NCBI GenBank assembly: GCA_947095585.1
Contig: OX352763.1
Span: 48,750,481-48,814,480, forward strand
Direction of reading: 5' to 3'
DNA length: 64,000 bases
From: Nephrocerus scutellatus
Lineage: Eukaryota; Arthropoda; Insecta; Diptera; Pipunculidae
Shown: positions 1-12,639 of the stretch, piece after piece
How the letters are laid out: the number at the start of each line of letters is the position of its first letter
Position numbering within the stretch: position 1 is the stretch's first letter
The notes under the pieces: model-generated
The model's input: the letters and a program-made list of their open reading frames with translations, nothing else
Databases searched by the model: none
Told to the model about the DNA's origin: nothing
Position numbers and translations under genes: made by a program

Positions 1-4
1 ACCT

Positions 5-1325
5 TCATACTTTTCTGCTGGCGATAGCTCTCCTAAAGACTGGGCATTTGCTGCTGCCCGCTACATGCTTCGCATCTTCTGGGTGTTCCTTTCTACAGAA
101 CATGCACGAAGGCTCCTTTGCGCAAGACTTAGCTATGTGGCCCTCATCCCCACATCTTCTACACAGCTTGGAGCGATCTTCTCCGTTTTTACACTGCTTG
201 GCAATGTGCCCAAATTCCAGGCATTTGAAGCACTTTTTGAGGAGTGTCCGTTCGCGGATGCGACACACTACCCACCCGATTTTTATCTTCTTTGCTTCCA
301 GCAGCTTCTTTGCTTTTGCATTTGGAAGGCTGATAGTCGCCGTTTGGGTTCCACTATATGCTTTCCTCAGCGATATAAAGTCTGACGGTGTGACGCCTTC
401 GACTCCGGCTTGGACTTCGATTGATTCACAAATGTCTTTTGTGGTGATCTCATCGATGTCTTTCAGCTCGATGCTAGTGTGTTGGGTGAGGGTTCTTACG
501 TTTGCTTGTTCGCCTAACGCCTCAGTTATGACGCTTTTAAATTCCGCTGTCTTGTCACTTGTCTCCTTCAATTGAATTAAGAGGTCACCTTTTTGTGTCC
601 TTCTGATCCTAGATACTGCTTTTCCAATTGTTTCTAGTTTTGGATCAGCCTTCACGTTGCGCAATATCTGCGCATAGGATATTTCGCCCTTCGCTTCTAT
701 GACTATGGCGTCAGGTCTTGCCTTTCTTATAATTGGCGTCTGACTTCACTTTATTTTTAGTTTTAGCGACGACTTTTGTCCATTCGCCTTCTCCAGTTTT
801 TTTAACATTTTTAATACCCTTTTCCTGGGTTTTTTCTTCCGTCGCTATTACCATAGGCTTACGTGAGGACAGGCGTTGCTCTTGCCTCCGTTTTGGATTC
901 GGCGTTTCGCTGTGGATAGGCTGCTTCCTTTTTTGCTCCATTGAAGCTTTGAGCCATGGAGAGGTTTGAGATGAGGTGTGATTAACCATCTTCTCCTGAG
1001 TCTTCTTGTTATTAATGTAGATAGCCGATAACTCATAGAGGTTTTTAATGCTATCAATCGCATCCCGCATGGCTTGATGGATGGAACGTCTTTTTCCATC
1101 TTCCAACATTTCTATCAGTCCCTTGATCTGCTCTCCTAGTTTATGAAAGTCAGATTTGCCGGGGCTGGCTTCCTTTATCACCTTTCTTGTTTCCGGTGAT
1201 TCGCGCCTTTGTGACGTTTGTGCCACTGGTGATCTCGCCATCTTCGAACTCCTTTTAAAAGAATTCACATTCTTCTCTCCTACAACTCCTTCTACTTCTC
1301 CTCCTCCTAAATTCTGGGAATTCAT
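5..1325 (-). pseudogene. ORF1 (Gag-like, CCHC zinc knuckles) of Waldo-like element W1, frameshifted
   Basis: ORF1 proteins of R1-clade elements bind the element RNA and form the ribonucleoprotein particle. The N-terminal half (711-1325) is basic and low in complexity. Its first ATG is at 1325; an apparent start at 1343 is GTG. The C-terminal half (5 to about 711) carries the conserved core and clustered CX2CX4HX4C-type knuckles, for example CFKCLEFGHIAKQC and CRRCGDEGHIAKSC. The halves lie in different frames. The first ends at a TGA near 711 while the second frame is already open there and contains the stretch PDAIVIEAKGEISYAQILR, so one base has been gained or lost. The final codon is a TGA that overlaps the ATG of ORF2 at the window edge. 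Confidence 0.75.
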
Positions 1326-1910
1326 TGTAAATTGGGTCCCCACTCAAAGCCGTTATCAATGCTCGGGTGTGTAGTCACCTATGGATCCCATTGTTATCTA
1401 TGCAAGCAGTGAGGCCATGCGTGGGTTGACACGAGCCCTTATGGGGTCTTGTGTTCAGAGCCAGATCAGTGTTAGACAGGAATTTTTCATCTGTACCTAC
1501 ACCAATAACTTAATAGCGACGTAACATTGAGCGTACTTTGAGTCCTGCCAGGGTTTTAACGGGACGGGGGCGCCGGTAGCATTAGCCTGAAAGCCATTTA
1601 AGCAAAATTTCACTCTTGCCTACTCAGGTAACAGAATACCACAGACGTCAGCCCAAGAGTTGACAAATCAAAATGATTGCTTCCAGTATACCATAATTAA
1701 GACCTTACTGGGCTCAGTCTTAATACATTCATTGAATGCCGCGCTCCCTCGTTGGCCGCGGCTTTTCCTCCGGACGGGTACCGCCCCTACTCGGTCGTCA
1801 GAGCCTCGGCGAGCAGTGTTTTCCATGCAAGAGAGGTTGACAGTGACTTCTTCTCCGCCGTAAACGTAGGGCCCCTCACATGGTACTATAACCCGGGGCA
1901 GGTGAACCAA
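1326..1910 (-). other. 5' UTR of Waldo-like element W1
   Basis: About 585 bases lie between the ORF1 start and the tandem repeats. No convincing coding potential is seen on either strand. This segment is absent from the two 5'-truncated sister copies, so its conservation cannot be judged here. It would hold the internal promoter expected for a LINE, but I cannot point to a specific promoter motif. Confidence 0.5.
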
Positions 1911-2333
1911 GGTTTGTTGACGTGGTTTGTTGACGTGGTTTGTTGACGTGGTTTGTTGACGTGGTTTGTTGACGTGGTTTGTTGACGTGGTTTGTTGACG
2001 TGGTTTGTTGACGTGGTTTGTTGACGTGGTTTGTTGACGTAGTTTGTTGACGTGGACGTGGTTTGTTGACGTGGTTTGTTGACGTGGTTTGTTGACGTGG
2101 TTTGTTGACGTGGTTTGTTGACGTGGTTTGTTGACGTGGTTTGTTGACGTGGTTTGTTGACGTGGTTTGTTGACGTGGTTTGTTGACGTGGTTTGTTGAC
2201 GTGGTTTGTTGACGTGGTTTGTTGACGTGGTTTGTTGACGTGGTTTGTTGACGTGGTTTGTTGACGTGGTTTGTTGACGTGGTTTGTTGACGTGGTTTGT
2301 TGACGTGGTTTGTTGACGTGGTTTGTTGACGTG

Positions 2334-2335
<2 letters not shown>
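1911..2335 (-). repeat. 13-bp tandem repeat (about 33 copies) at the 5' end of W1
   Basis: The plus-strand unit GTTTGTTGACGTG repeats with almost no variation, with one disturbed unit near 2037-2055. Each unit carries TTGACGTGG, that is CCACGTCAA on the element's sense strand. The array sits between the 5' UTR and the TG microsatellite, so it is either a monomer-type promoter array belonging to the element or a local satellite at the insertion point. Its homogeneity suggests recent expansion. Confidence 0.85.
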
Positions 2336-2422
<87 letters not shown>

Positions 2423-2425
2423 CGA

Positions 2426-2474
<49 letters not shown>

Positions 2475-2526
2475 CGAGTGTGTGTATGTGTGTGTGCGAG
2501 TGTGTGTGTGTGTGTGCGAGTGTGTG
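2336..2526. repeat. (TG)n / TGCGAG microsatellite between W1 and W2
   Basis: This is a nearly pure TG dinucleotide run followed by TG interrupted by CGAG. On the minus strand it is an AC repeat sitting between the poly(A) end of W2 and the 5' end of W1. That is the arrangement expected if both copies inserted into AC-repeat target DNA. Confidence 0.95.
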
Positions 2527-2734
2527 TTTTTTTTTTTTTTTATGGCTGTGCCAGAGGTGGGGAATCTTCTAAAAGATACCAGTAGAGCCCTCCAGGGGTA
2601 CTAGCATGCACGATTCGTAAACCTGAATGTTCGTACCAGGAATTACGCCTACGTACTAAACCCTCCTTACACACTTCAACCACTCTCCCCGCGGGACTGC
2701 CGTTAGGTATTACATCACGGGGCTGGTAAGCAGA
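2527..2734 (-). other. 3' UTR and poly(A) tail of W2
   Basis: On the element's sense strand the ORF2 stop is followed by about 190 bases of non-coding DNA. It ends in 15 consecutive A residues (2541-2527), directly joined to CACACTCGCACAC repeat. Poly(A) joined to an AC repeat is the expected product of target-primed reverse transcription into an AC microsatellite. Confidence 0.75.
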
Positions 2735-3752
<1,018 letters not shown>

Positions 3753-3793
3753 ATTTCTGTGCGCAAAAGAGAAACGAACAAATAATTAAAAAA

Positions 3794-5082
<1,289 letters not shown>

Positions 5083-5088
5083 ACACAT

Positions 5089-7096
5089 TCCTTGTATATC
5101 CTGGTCCTCCAACGTTTGCCAGAATCCGGAATTTGACAACATCCTTTGATCTAATAGTCTGGTTACCAACTCGTATATTTATGTATTCTATATTTTTCCG
5201 GCTGGTAATCAGGACTGCTTCCGTTTTATGGTCGGCTAATTCTAGACCGACGGATACTAGCCATTTTTTGATTTGGCCAACTGCTTCATTCGTGGCTGAC
5301 TCTATTCCATTGATTGTCTTTGACACCGTGACAACGGCGATGTCGTCAGCGAATCCAAATATTTGTACGCCTGGTGGTAATGCTAGTCTTAGAACTCCAT
5401 CGTACATAATATTCCATAGAAGGGGACCCAGCACCGATCCTTGTGGGACTCCTGCGGAGACGTTATAATACTTTGTACCCTCATTGGTTTCGTACCTCAA
5501 CCTTCTATAACTTAAGTAGCTTGACACTATCTTCCATATATAGTGTGGTGCATCCATTCTGGCGAGTGATCTTCTTATTGAGGACCATTTTGCAGAGTTA
5601 AATGCGTTTTTTATGTCCAGTGTCACTACTGCACAATATTCCTTTGTGCCCCACCGCCATCTTTTTCCTTCAATCGCATTCTTTGCTATGTTGACCACCG
5701 CCTTTATGGCGTCGACGGTCGAGCGCGATTTTCGAAACCCGAACTGATGATCTGACAGTGCTCCTTTATTATCCGCTATATTAAGCAATCTGTCATATAT
5801 GATCCGCTCGAGTATCTTTCCCATTGTATCTAGTAGGCATATTGGGCGGTACGATGATGGTTCGCCCGGTGGTTTGTTTCCCTTTGGAAGCAATACCAAA
5901 TGCTGCAGTTTCCAAGGTTCAGGGAAAACTCCTTCATCTAGACACTGTTGCATGCATGTCATGAACATGTCCGGCCTACTTCGGATGGCCGCTTTCAATG
6001 CTTTATTAGGAATGCCGTCGGGTCCAGGAGCTTTGTTGTCTCGTATTCTTTTACTTGCGTTCACGAGTTCATCAACTGTTAGCCTTGGAATACTTTCTGT
6101 GCTAATTTCTCTTATTATGTTGCACATAGTATATGGTCCTTTCGGAAATAGGTGTTCTACGATGGACCTAAGCTTTGTTGGGCATGATATTTGCGGGGTC
6201 CTACAGCCTTTTAGCTTTGCCATAACTATTTTGTATGCTGTGCCCCAGGGATTGATACCCGCCTCGTCACATAGTCGTTTGAAGGACTTCGACTTGCTTT
6301 CTTTAATTGCATTTTTTAAATTTCGTCTAGCTAATCTTAGCATATCAAGACGTTCTTGAATGTCTGATCCCCTTCTTGCGCGCTGCACTCTACGTCTGGC
6401 TTGTAAGCAGGCAGCTCTCAGTGCTTTTATCTGCTCATTCCACCAGTAGCAGTGTACACCTCTCTTGCTAGGTCTTCTCCTGGGCATAGCTGCGTCGCAC
6501 GCTGTAGTGATTATACTGGTAAGTTGTTGCGACAGGATCTCAGATGTTCCGCTTTCGATTAGGAAGCTTGAGTTTATGATTTCCTCAAACATTTCTTTAT
6601 CAAGGAACTTGTCTTTCCATTTAGGTCCCCCTAATTTTTGGCGTTGCACGGCTTTTTTTTCTTTAATTTCAATTACAATCGCCTGGTGGTCGCTGTGCGT
6701 ATAGTCTTCGCTGACGCGCCATTTTATCATCCGCAGGAGGGAACTGCTAGCGAAGGTAATATCGATGATCGATCCCCTTCCTGCTTTGCGATACGTATTT
6801 GCTCGTCCCGTGTTAGCTATGCCTATATTTAATGAGGCGAAAGATTCTAGCAGATAATGTCCTCTGGTATTAGTAAATCTGCTGCCCCAGTCTGTTGCCC
6901 AGGCATTGAAGTCTCCGCCTATAACCACTGGAGCTCTTCCTCGAGCATCGGCCGTTAAATTTTCTATCATTGCTGAGTATTCGCTCATCGTCCAGCTGGG
7001 TCTTGCGTAACAACTATAAAAGTTGATTCCATTTATTTTTGCCCGTACGAAGCCCTCCGCCTGCCCGTCTACATCTTGGAAGGCATGTCTCCCGCA
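5089..7096 (-). pseudogene. ORF2 endonuclease (partial) and reverse transcriptase of W2
   Basis: On the minus strand this encodes the latter two thirds of the apurinic-like endonuclease (GGDFNAWATDWGS, SDHQAIVIE). The whole fingers-palm reverse transcriptase follows, with KAPGPDGIPNK, TLDIKNAF, GVPQGSVLGP and the FADD catalytic box. It lacks the endonuclease N-terminus because of 5' truncation at about 7096, and about 37 residues after the RT thumb. It then runs into AC repeat at about 5089. Apparent in-frame continuity with the AC repeat and the end of W3 upstream is accidental. Confidence 0.85.
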
Positions 7097-7208
7097 TGTT
7101 TGTGTGTGTGTATGTGTGTATGTGTGTGTATGTGTGTGTATGTGTGTGTGGGTGCGTATGTGGGTGTGTGTGTGTGTGTGTGCGTTTATGTGTGTGTGTG
7201 TGTGTGTT
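7097..7208. repeat. (TGTG/TATG)n microsatellite between W2 and W3
   Basis: TG repeats with interspersed TATG read as ACAY-type repeats on the minus strand. The tract joins the truncated 5' end of W2 to a truncated 3' end of W3. The W3 junction cuts inside the last codons of ORF2 (after …RRSAAAE), so W3 lost its 3' UTR here, most likely by repeat-mediated rearrangement. Confidence 0.9.
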
Positions 7209-10171
7209 CTTCTGCTGCTGCTGATCGCCTTATATTTTCTATTCTTCGCAGCTCGTTTTGCACATTCGTTACGAATACACACACTTCTGTCCACTTATCC
7301 TCGGATCATTGCATTTCTTCTAAAAGGACGTGTGGACTTGGCAGGTTGCTTCTCCATTCTCTGAAGCGTCTGCAATGGAAAATCGCATGCTCTGTGTCTT
7401 CTTCTATGTCTGAACAATCTGGGCAAAAAGGTGAGCTATCGTGTCCAAATCGATAAAGATATTTTCGATAGCCGCCATGGCCTGGCAGAAACTGTGTAAA
7501 TTGGTAGTTGCAGTTACCGTGAGATCGGTTTGTCCAATTCTCAATGTTCGGGATCAGTTTGTAGGTCCATCTTCCTTTCAAACTTATGTCCCACCGGTCT
7601 TGCCACACAGCCATTGAGGTGGCCTTTTCTTCCTCTTTGATCATTTCGATTGTTCGTTGGTCCTGTTGTGATAAGGCTCTTCTATTGTAGATCCTAAGCA
7701 TTTCATCTGCGAGGATATCTACTGGAACCATTCCTGCTATAACAAGCATCATCGGAGATCGTTCGGAACCCGCTGATCGTCCTTAGTGCACTGAGTCTGT
7801 ATATAGACGATAAGTTTCTTCTTATTTCTTTAGTCACCAGTATATCCGCCCAAACTGGGGCTGCGTAAAGGAGGACTGAGCTGACTACTCTAGACATTAG
7901 GACCCTCCTTGTATATCCTGGTCCTCCAACGTTTGACAGAATCCGGAATAATGCTGCCTGCATCTGGGAAGCCTTTTTGCTCGAGTAGTTTACGTGTATT
8001 TTAAAACGGAGCCTATTGTCAAGCATTACTCCTAGGTATTTGACAAAATCCTTTGATCTAATAGTCTGGTTACCAACTCGTATATTTATGTATTCTATAT
8101 TTTTCCGGCTGGTAATCAGGACTGCTTCCGTTTTATGGTCGGCTAATTCTAGACCGACGGATACTAGCCATTTTTTGATTTGGCCAACTGCTTCATTCGT
8201 GGCTGACTCTATTCCATTGATTGTCTTTGACACCGTGACAACGGCGATGTCGTCAGCGAATCCAAATATTTGTACGCCTGGTGGTAATGCTAGTCTTAGA
8301 ACTCCATCGTACATAATATTCCATAGAAGGGGACCCAGCACCGATCCTTGTGGGACTCCTGCGGAGACGTTATAATACTTTGTACCCTCATTGGTTTCGT
8401 ACCTCAACCTTCTATAACTTAAGTAGCTTGACACTATCTTCCTTATATAGTGTGGTGCATCCATTCTGGCGAGTGATCTTCTTATTGAGGACCATTTTGC
8501 AGAGTTAAATGCGTTTTTTATGTCCAGTGTCACTACTGCACAATATTCCTTTGTGCCCCACCGCCATCTTTTTCCTTCAATCGCATTCTTTGCTATGTTG
8601 ACCACCGCCTTTATGGCGTCGACGGTCGAGCGCGATTTTCGAAACCCGAACTGATGATCTGACAGTGCTCCTTTATTATCCGCTATATTAAGCAATCTGT
8701 CATATATGATCCGCTCGAGTATCTTTCCCATTGTATCTAGTAGGCATATTGGGCGGTACGATGATGGTTCGCCCGGTGGTTTGTTTCCCTTTGGAAGCAA
8801 TACCAAATGCTGCAGTTTCCAAGGTTCAGGGAAAACTCCTTCATCTAGACACTGTTGCATGCATGTCATGAACATGTCCGGCCTACTTCGGATGGCCGCT
8901 TTCAATGCTTTATTAGGAATGCCGTCGGGTCCAGGAGCTTTGTTGTCTCGTATTCTTTTACTTGCGTTCACGAGTTCATCAACTGTTAGCCTTGGAATAC
9001 TTTCTGTGCTAATTTCTCTTATTATGTTGCACATAGTATATGGTCCTTTCGGAAATAGGTGTTCTACGATGGACCTAAGCTTTGTTGGGCATGATATTTG
9101 CGGGGTCCTACAGCCTTTTAGCTTTGCCATAACTATTTTGTATGCTGTGCCCCAGGGATTGATACCCGCCTCGTCACATAGTCGTTTGAAGGACTTCGAC
9201 TTGCTTTCTTTAATTGCATTTTTTAAATTTCGTCTAGCTAATCTTAGCATATCAAGACGTTCTTGAATGTCTGATCCCCTTCTTGCGCGCTGCACTCTAC
9301 GTCTGGCTTGTAAGCAGGCAGCTCTCAGTGCTTTTATCTGCTCATTCCACCAGTAGCAGTGTACACCTCTCTTGCTAGGTCTTCTCCTGGGCATAGCTGC
9401 GTCGCACGCTGTAGTGATTATACTGGTAAGTTGTTGCGACAGGATCTCAGATGTTCCGCTTTCGATTAGGAAGCTTGAGTTTATGATTTCCTCAAACATT
9501 TCTTTATCAAGGAACTTGTCTTTCCATTTAGGTCCCCCTAATTTTTGGCGTTGCACGGCTTTTTTTTCTTTAATTTCAATTACAATCGCCTGGTGGTCGC
9601 TGTGCGTATAGTCTTCGCTGACGCGCCATTTTATCATCCGCAGGAGGGAACTGCTAGCGAAGGTAATATCGATGATCGATCCCCTTCCTGCTTTGCGATA
9701 CGTATTTGCTCGTCCCGTGTTAGCTATGCCTATATTTAATGAGGCGAACGATTCTAGCAGATAATGTCCTCTGCTATTAGTAAATCTGCTGCCCCAGTCT
9801 GTTGCCCAGGCATTGAAGTCTCCGCCTATAACCACTGGAGCTCTTCCTCGAGCATCGGTCGTTAAATTTTCTATCATTGCTGAGTATTCGCTCATCGTCC
9901 AGCTGGGTCTTGCGTAACAACTATAAAAGTTGATTCCATTTATTTTTGCCCGTACGAAGCCCTCCGCCTGCCCGTCTACATCTTGGAAGGCATGTCTCCC
10001 GCAAATCCATATTGCAGCTTTTTCTGTTTTGTCACATGCCCAAGCGTTGATGTCACGAGATTTGTACGGTTCGCTTATGAAAATTATGTCCGCTCTCTCG
10101 TCTTTAGCCGTCTGTGACAGGATATCCTCTGCTATCTCGCAGTGATTTAGGTTTATCTGGATAACCTTCAT
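7209..10171 (-). pseudogene. ORF2 (endonuclease / reverse transcriptase) of W3, two lesions
   Basis: This multidomain enzyme nicks the target and reverse-transcribes the element RNA from the nick. Residues 1-200 form an exonuclease-endonuclease-phosphatase domain with likely catalytic residues E34, D118, N120, D192 and H193. The reverse transcriptase spans about 405-720, with D550 in TLDIKNAF and the FADD box at 638-641. A CCHC-like motif lies near the C-terminus. A 5-base deletion near 7746 (relative to W2) shifts the frame at about residue 810. A TGA at about 7303-7305 interrupts the last part. The start ATG at 10171 overlaps the ORF1 stop. Clade assignment to R1/Waldo is from domain order and motif style. 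Confidence 0.88.
10168..10171 (-). promoter_or_regulatory. ORF1 stop / ORF2 start overlap (ATGA)
   Basis: On the sense strand the ORF1 TGA and the ORF2 ATG share bases as ATGA. The same arrangement is at the left edge of the window in W1. Overlap of this kind is known to support termination-reinitiation in related R1-clade elements such as SART1, so ORF2 is likely translated by coupling to ORF1. Confidence 0.6.
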
Positions 10172-10603
10172 ACTTTTCTGCTGGCGATAGCTCTCCTAAA
10201 GACTGGGCATTTGCTGCTGCCCGCTACATGCTTCGCATCTTCTGGGTGTTCCTTTCTACAGAACATGCACGAAGGCTCCTTTGCGCAAGACTTAGCTATG
10301 TGGCCCTCATCCCCACATCTTCTACACAGCTTGGAGCGATCTTCTCCGTTTTTACACTGCTTGGCAATGTGCCCAAATTCCAGGCATTTGAAGCACTTTT
10401 TGAGGAGTGTCCGTTCGCGGATGCGACACACTACCCACCCGATTTTTATCTTCTTTGCTTCCAGCAGCTTCTTTGCTTTTGCATTTGGAAGGCTGATAGT
10501 CGCCGTTTGGGTTCCACCATATGCTTTCCTCAGCGATATAAAGTCTGACGGTGTGACGCCTTCGACTCCGGCTTGGACTTCGATTGATTCACAAATGTCT
10601 TCT
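10168..10603 (-). pseudogene. ORF1 C-terminal fragment of W3 with CCHC knuckles
   Basis: It carries the same zinc-knuckle cluster as W1 (CFKCLEFGHIAKQC, CRRCGDEGHIAKSC) and the same terminal sequence into the ORF2 start. It diverges abruptly from W1 at about 10603, where sequence of a different non-LTR family begins. The N-terminal half and 5' UTR are absent. Confidence 0.8.
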
Positions 10604-10945
10604 TTTATAGTTGTATATAGTTGTGCTTATAGCTGTTTGGCACCCTCCAGAGTCCTGTACAGATCCTTAGTACCTTCCTTTCAAGTAGGGAGATCTTCTT
10701 CATCGTTGTTGGTGAGACGGTGAACCATATGGGATAGCCATAGGTTATCACTGGCCTGATGAGCTGCTTGTAGATGAGCAGCCTGGTGTTGTTGGACAGT
10801 CCGTTTCGTCTTTTTAGTAGCGGGTGCACCAAATGAAGAGCGTAGTTCGCTTTTTTCATTGTTTTATCGATGTGAGAGTTAAACTTGAGCCTCTCAGTAA
10901 AGTTGATTCCCAGGTACTTAGTCTCTGACTTGGACTTCGTCCCGA
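10604..10945 (-). pseudogene. Jockey-clade reverse-transcriptase C-terminal fragment
   Basis: The minus-strand translation gives TKYLGINF, then KANYALHLVHPLLKRRNGLS, then YKQLIRPVITYGYPIW. This block follows the catalytic core in Jockey-type reverse transcriptases. About 110 residues remain and no complete domain is present. It joins the broken 5' end of W3 directly, so W3 either inserted into this older fragment or was fused to it by deletion. Confidence 0.75.
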
Positions 10946-11512
10946 TACTGTTCCATGTTTATACACTCTTCGTAATTAATGTTTCGGTTGCATGCATTCG
11001 CTGCTTCAATTTTATCATGTTCATTAACTGCGGACACGAGATTCGTTTCTCGTTTCGTTGAGGTTAAGTTACCTGCTGCGTCTTTTACATTACTCGATTT
11101 TTATTTTTGCTTATTCTTAAATTAATAGAAATACCGGAAATACACATGTGTGCATATTTTAAATAAAATCAGGCTTGGGAAGTGTTTTAAAAATTGATCG
11201 AAAGATTCCACCACCGAACGAACGACAGAACCATGCCGACGCGAAGTTAATATATAGAATTTAAAAACGTTGATGACAGATGCTGTCAGACATTAAGTAC
11301 AGCAATTTCTTGTATGCTTCCTTGTAGCGAGTTAGTGGAAACACTAAATATTATTTTATCAATATTATCTTTTCGCTGCTTAACCATGACAAGTAACTTG
11401 AAACGTACGATAACAGATACTGCAATATAGGAAATCTCATTGAGAATCGAAAGAGCGATTAATATTATGTTAATAGAAATACCATGTATAATTCCAACCT
11501 ATTTTATTTCAG
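10946..11512. other. AT-rich sequence with no recognisable gene
   Basis: I see no ORF, repeat or retroelement motif here. The stretch has the AT-rich, stop-dense character of intron DNA and ends in a TTTTATTTCAG splice acceptor at 11502-11512, so it may be the upstream intron of the Atg9-like exon. Confidence 0.4.
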
Positions 11513-11637
11513 TCCGATCTCGACAACATTACATGGCACGAGATAAAGAAAAAAATTCGTGAAGTGCAAGCGGAACAACACATGTGCATAGATAAAGAAC
11601 AGTTAACTGAACTTGATATTTACCACAGAATTCTACG
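11513..11637 (+). CDS. Internal exon resembling autophagy protein 9 (Atg9)
   Basis: ATG9 is a multispanning membrane scramblase that supplies lipid for autophagosome growth. This 125-base segment lies between TTTTATTTCAG and GTAAGT. In one frame it encodes TWHEIKKKIREVQAEQHMCI and then KEQLTELDIYHRILR. The WHE...Q..HMCI...LTELDIYHRILR pattern is a hallmark of the cytosolic loop of ATG9. The frame has no stop and the splice sites look functional. The rest of the gene is not visible within several kilobases on either side, apart from a weak candidate exon at 12355-12424. It may be part of a gene with large introns, or a duplicated fragment. Confidence 0.7.
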
Positions 11638-12354
11638 GTAAGTTTTAACAAAATGCATTTTTTACATAAAAAATTTCATAAATTCATAAAAAATTATAAT
11701 GTTGTCTTCATTATTACGACAGCTTGCAATTTTTTTTAACTTTTTTTTTATAAACTACACATGATCAAGAGATTTGCCACACAGACCCATTTATGAATTG
11801 ATGAGAAAATTTAATACTGTAGCTACTTGACGATTAGGAAAGTAGGACGGATCTATATAGGACTCGATTGACCAAATATTTTTACTTCTTTTGGGACATT
11901 GAAGCATTTTTTGTCTCAGTTTCTGGTCATAGTCGAATATGAGTCCTGTTAGCTCAATTTAGTCTTGGAATGGATAAATTGTCTCCTATCCTCAATAATT
12001 ACGTTTGTGATCGTATCAGAAAGGGCACCCACACCACTATTAACATCATTTAGCCAGTTAGTAAATTCAGCTTGCGCCATTTTGATACTGCGTTATTTCG
12101 TTAACGAACAGCTGACGTCTCTTTATTACTTAATTTATTTGAAATAATTACATAGTTGCTAGACCTTCCCTTTTAAGTACTCTTAACATTTTTACAAATG
12201 CTGTTACATTTAAAAACAGAGTAAATCTTCAGTTTAAGAAGTCATACAAACTTATAGAACTAATCAGTGAAACGTTACAAATAAGTTTTAAAGTAATAAA
12301 AAAATAAGATCCATTTCTTATTGCGCGGGTACCATCCCTTCTCTTGTTTTTTAG
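11638..12354. other. Probable intron or intergenic DNA
   Basis: This is AT-rich DNA between the two candidate exons. A 43-codon minus-strand frame (12080 to 11949, beginning MAQAEFTNWL) is the only mildly protein-like feature. I do not recognise it and do not call it a gene. Confidence 0.35.
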
Positions 12355-12424
12355 GAAATTCTTTGCTAAACTGCTCTTGATCAATAATCTTTTCCATGTT
12401 CGAGCTAACCAAGGGTTAATTCAG
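12355..12424 (+). CDS. Candidate second exon, possibly diverged Atg9
   Basis: Seventy bases lie between a CTTGTTTTTTAG acceptor and a CAG|GTATAT donor. The phase is compatible with the exon at 11513-11637: CG plus G restores the Arg codon. The frame is open and reads KFFAKLLLINNLFHVRANQG. This resembles only loosely the segment that follows YHRILR in ATG9, which is normally strongly conserved. It could be a decayed exon or a chance open segment. Confidence 0.3.
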
Positions 12425-12639
12425 GTATATTTCTCTTTTCGATCGTTAACAACTAATGTTTTCCTTATTTCTTCATTTAATTAAAATACTTAAAGAGTTG
12501 CCATACATATACAACAGATATAACATCCTCGTTAGACCAATTAAGGGTTATTTGGAAGGTTTTTGAATCCAACCTATAGTATTCAAGTACGAGATTAGTT
12601 CGAAAATATTAAACGCCAAAAATCTTTTAGGTCAGTAAA
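12425..12639. other. AT-rich DNA, no feature seen
   Basis: No ORF, repeat or motif that I could support was found between the candidate exon and the decayed retroelement. Confidence 0.4.

Larger units (their letters stand above)
1..2335 (-). mobile_element. Waldo-like (R1 clade) non-LTR retrotransposon W1, 5' portion
   Basis: This is the 5' part of a LINE-type element read on the minus strand: tandem-repeat leader, 5' UTR and ORF1. ORF2 would begin at the left edge of the window and continue outside it. The ORF1 C-terminus and the first bases of ORF2 match the copy at 7209-10603 almost base for base. The 5' end abuts a TG microsatellite (AC on the element's sense strand), the same context as the other two copies. 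Assignment to a Waldo/Mino-like lineage rests on the ORF2 domains of the sister copies plus this AC-repeat context; a different R1-clade family is possible. Confidence 0.75.
7209..10603 (-). mobile_element. Waldo-like non-LTR retrotransposon W3, truncated at both ends
   Basis: This is the longest copy in the window. It holds the C-terminal part of ORF1 (10168-10603) and nearly all of ORF2 (7209-10171). The 5' end breaks at about 10603 inside ORF1, where a Jockey fragment begins. The 3' end breaks in the last ORF2 codons at the microsatellite. Comparison with W1 (ORF1) and W2 (ORF2 and 3' UTR) gives the family order: 13-bp repeats, 5' UTR, ORF1, ORF2, short 3' UTR, poly(A). Confidence 0.85.

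Noticed and set aside
3753..3793. Histone 3' stem-loop after the H2A stop
   Set aside because: No inverted repeat of the required form is visible in the 41 bases before the TG repeat.
7023..7456. Plus-strand Cys-Val ORFs near the W2/W3 junction
   Set aside because: Microsatellite translation fused to LINE antisense.
11949..12080. A 43-codon minus-strand ORF (MAQAEFTNWL...)
   Set aside because: Too short, unrecognised and without supporting context; left as an unassigned open frame.
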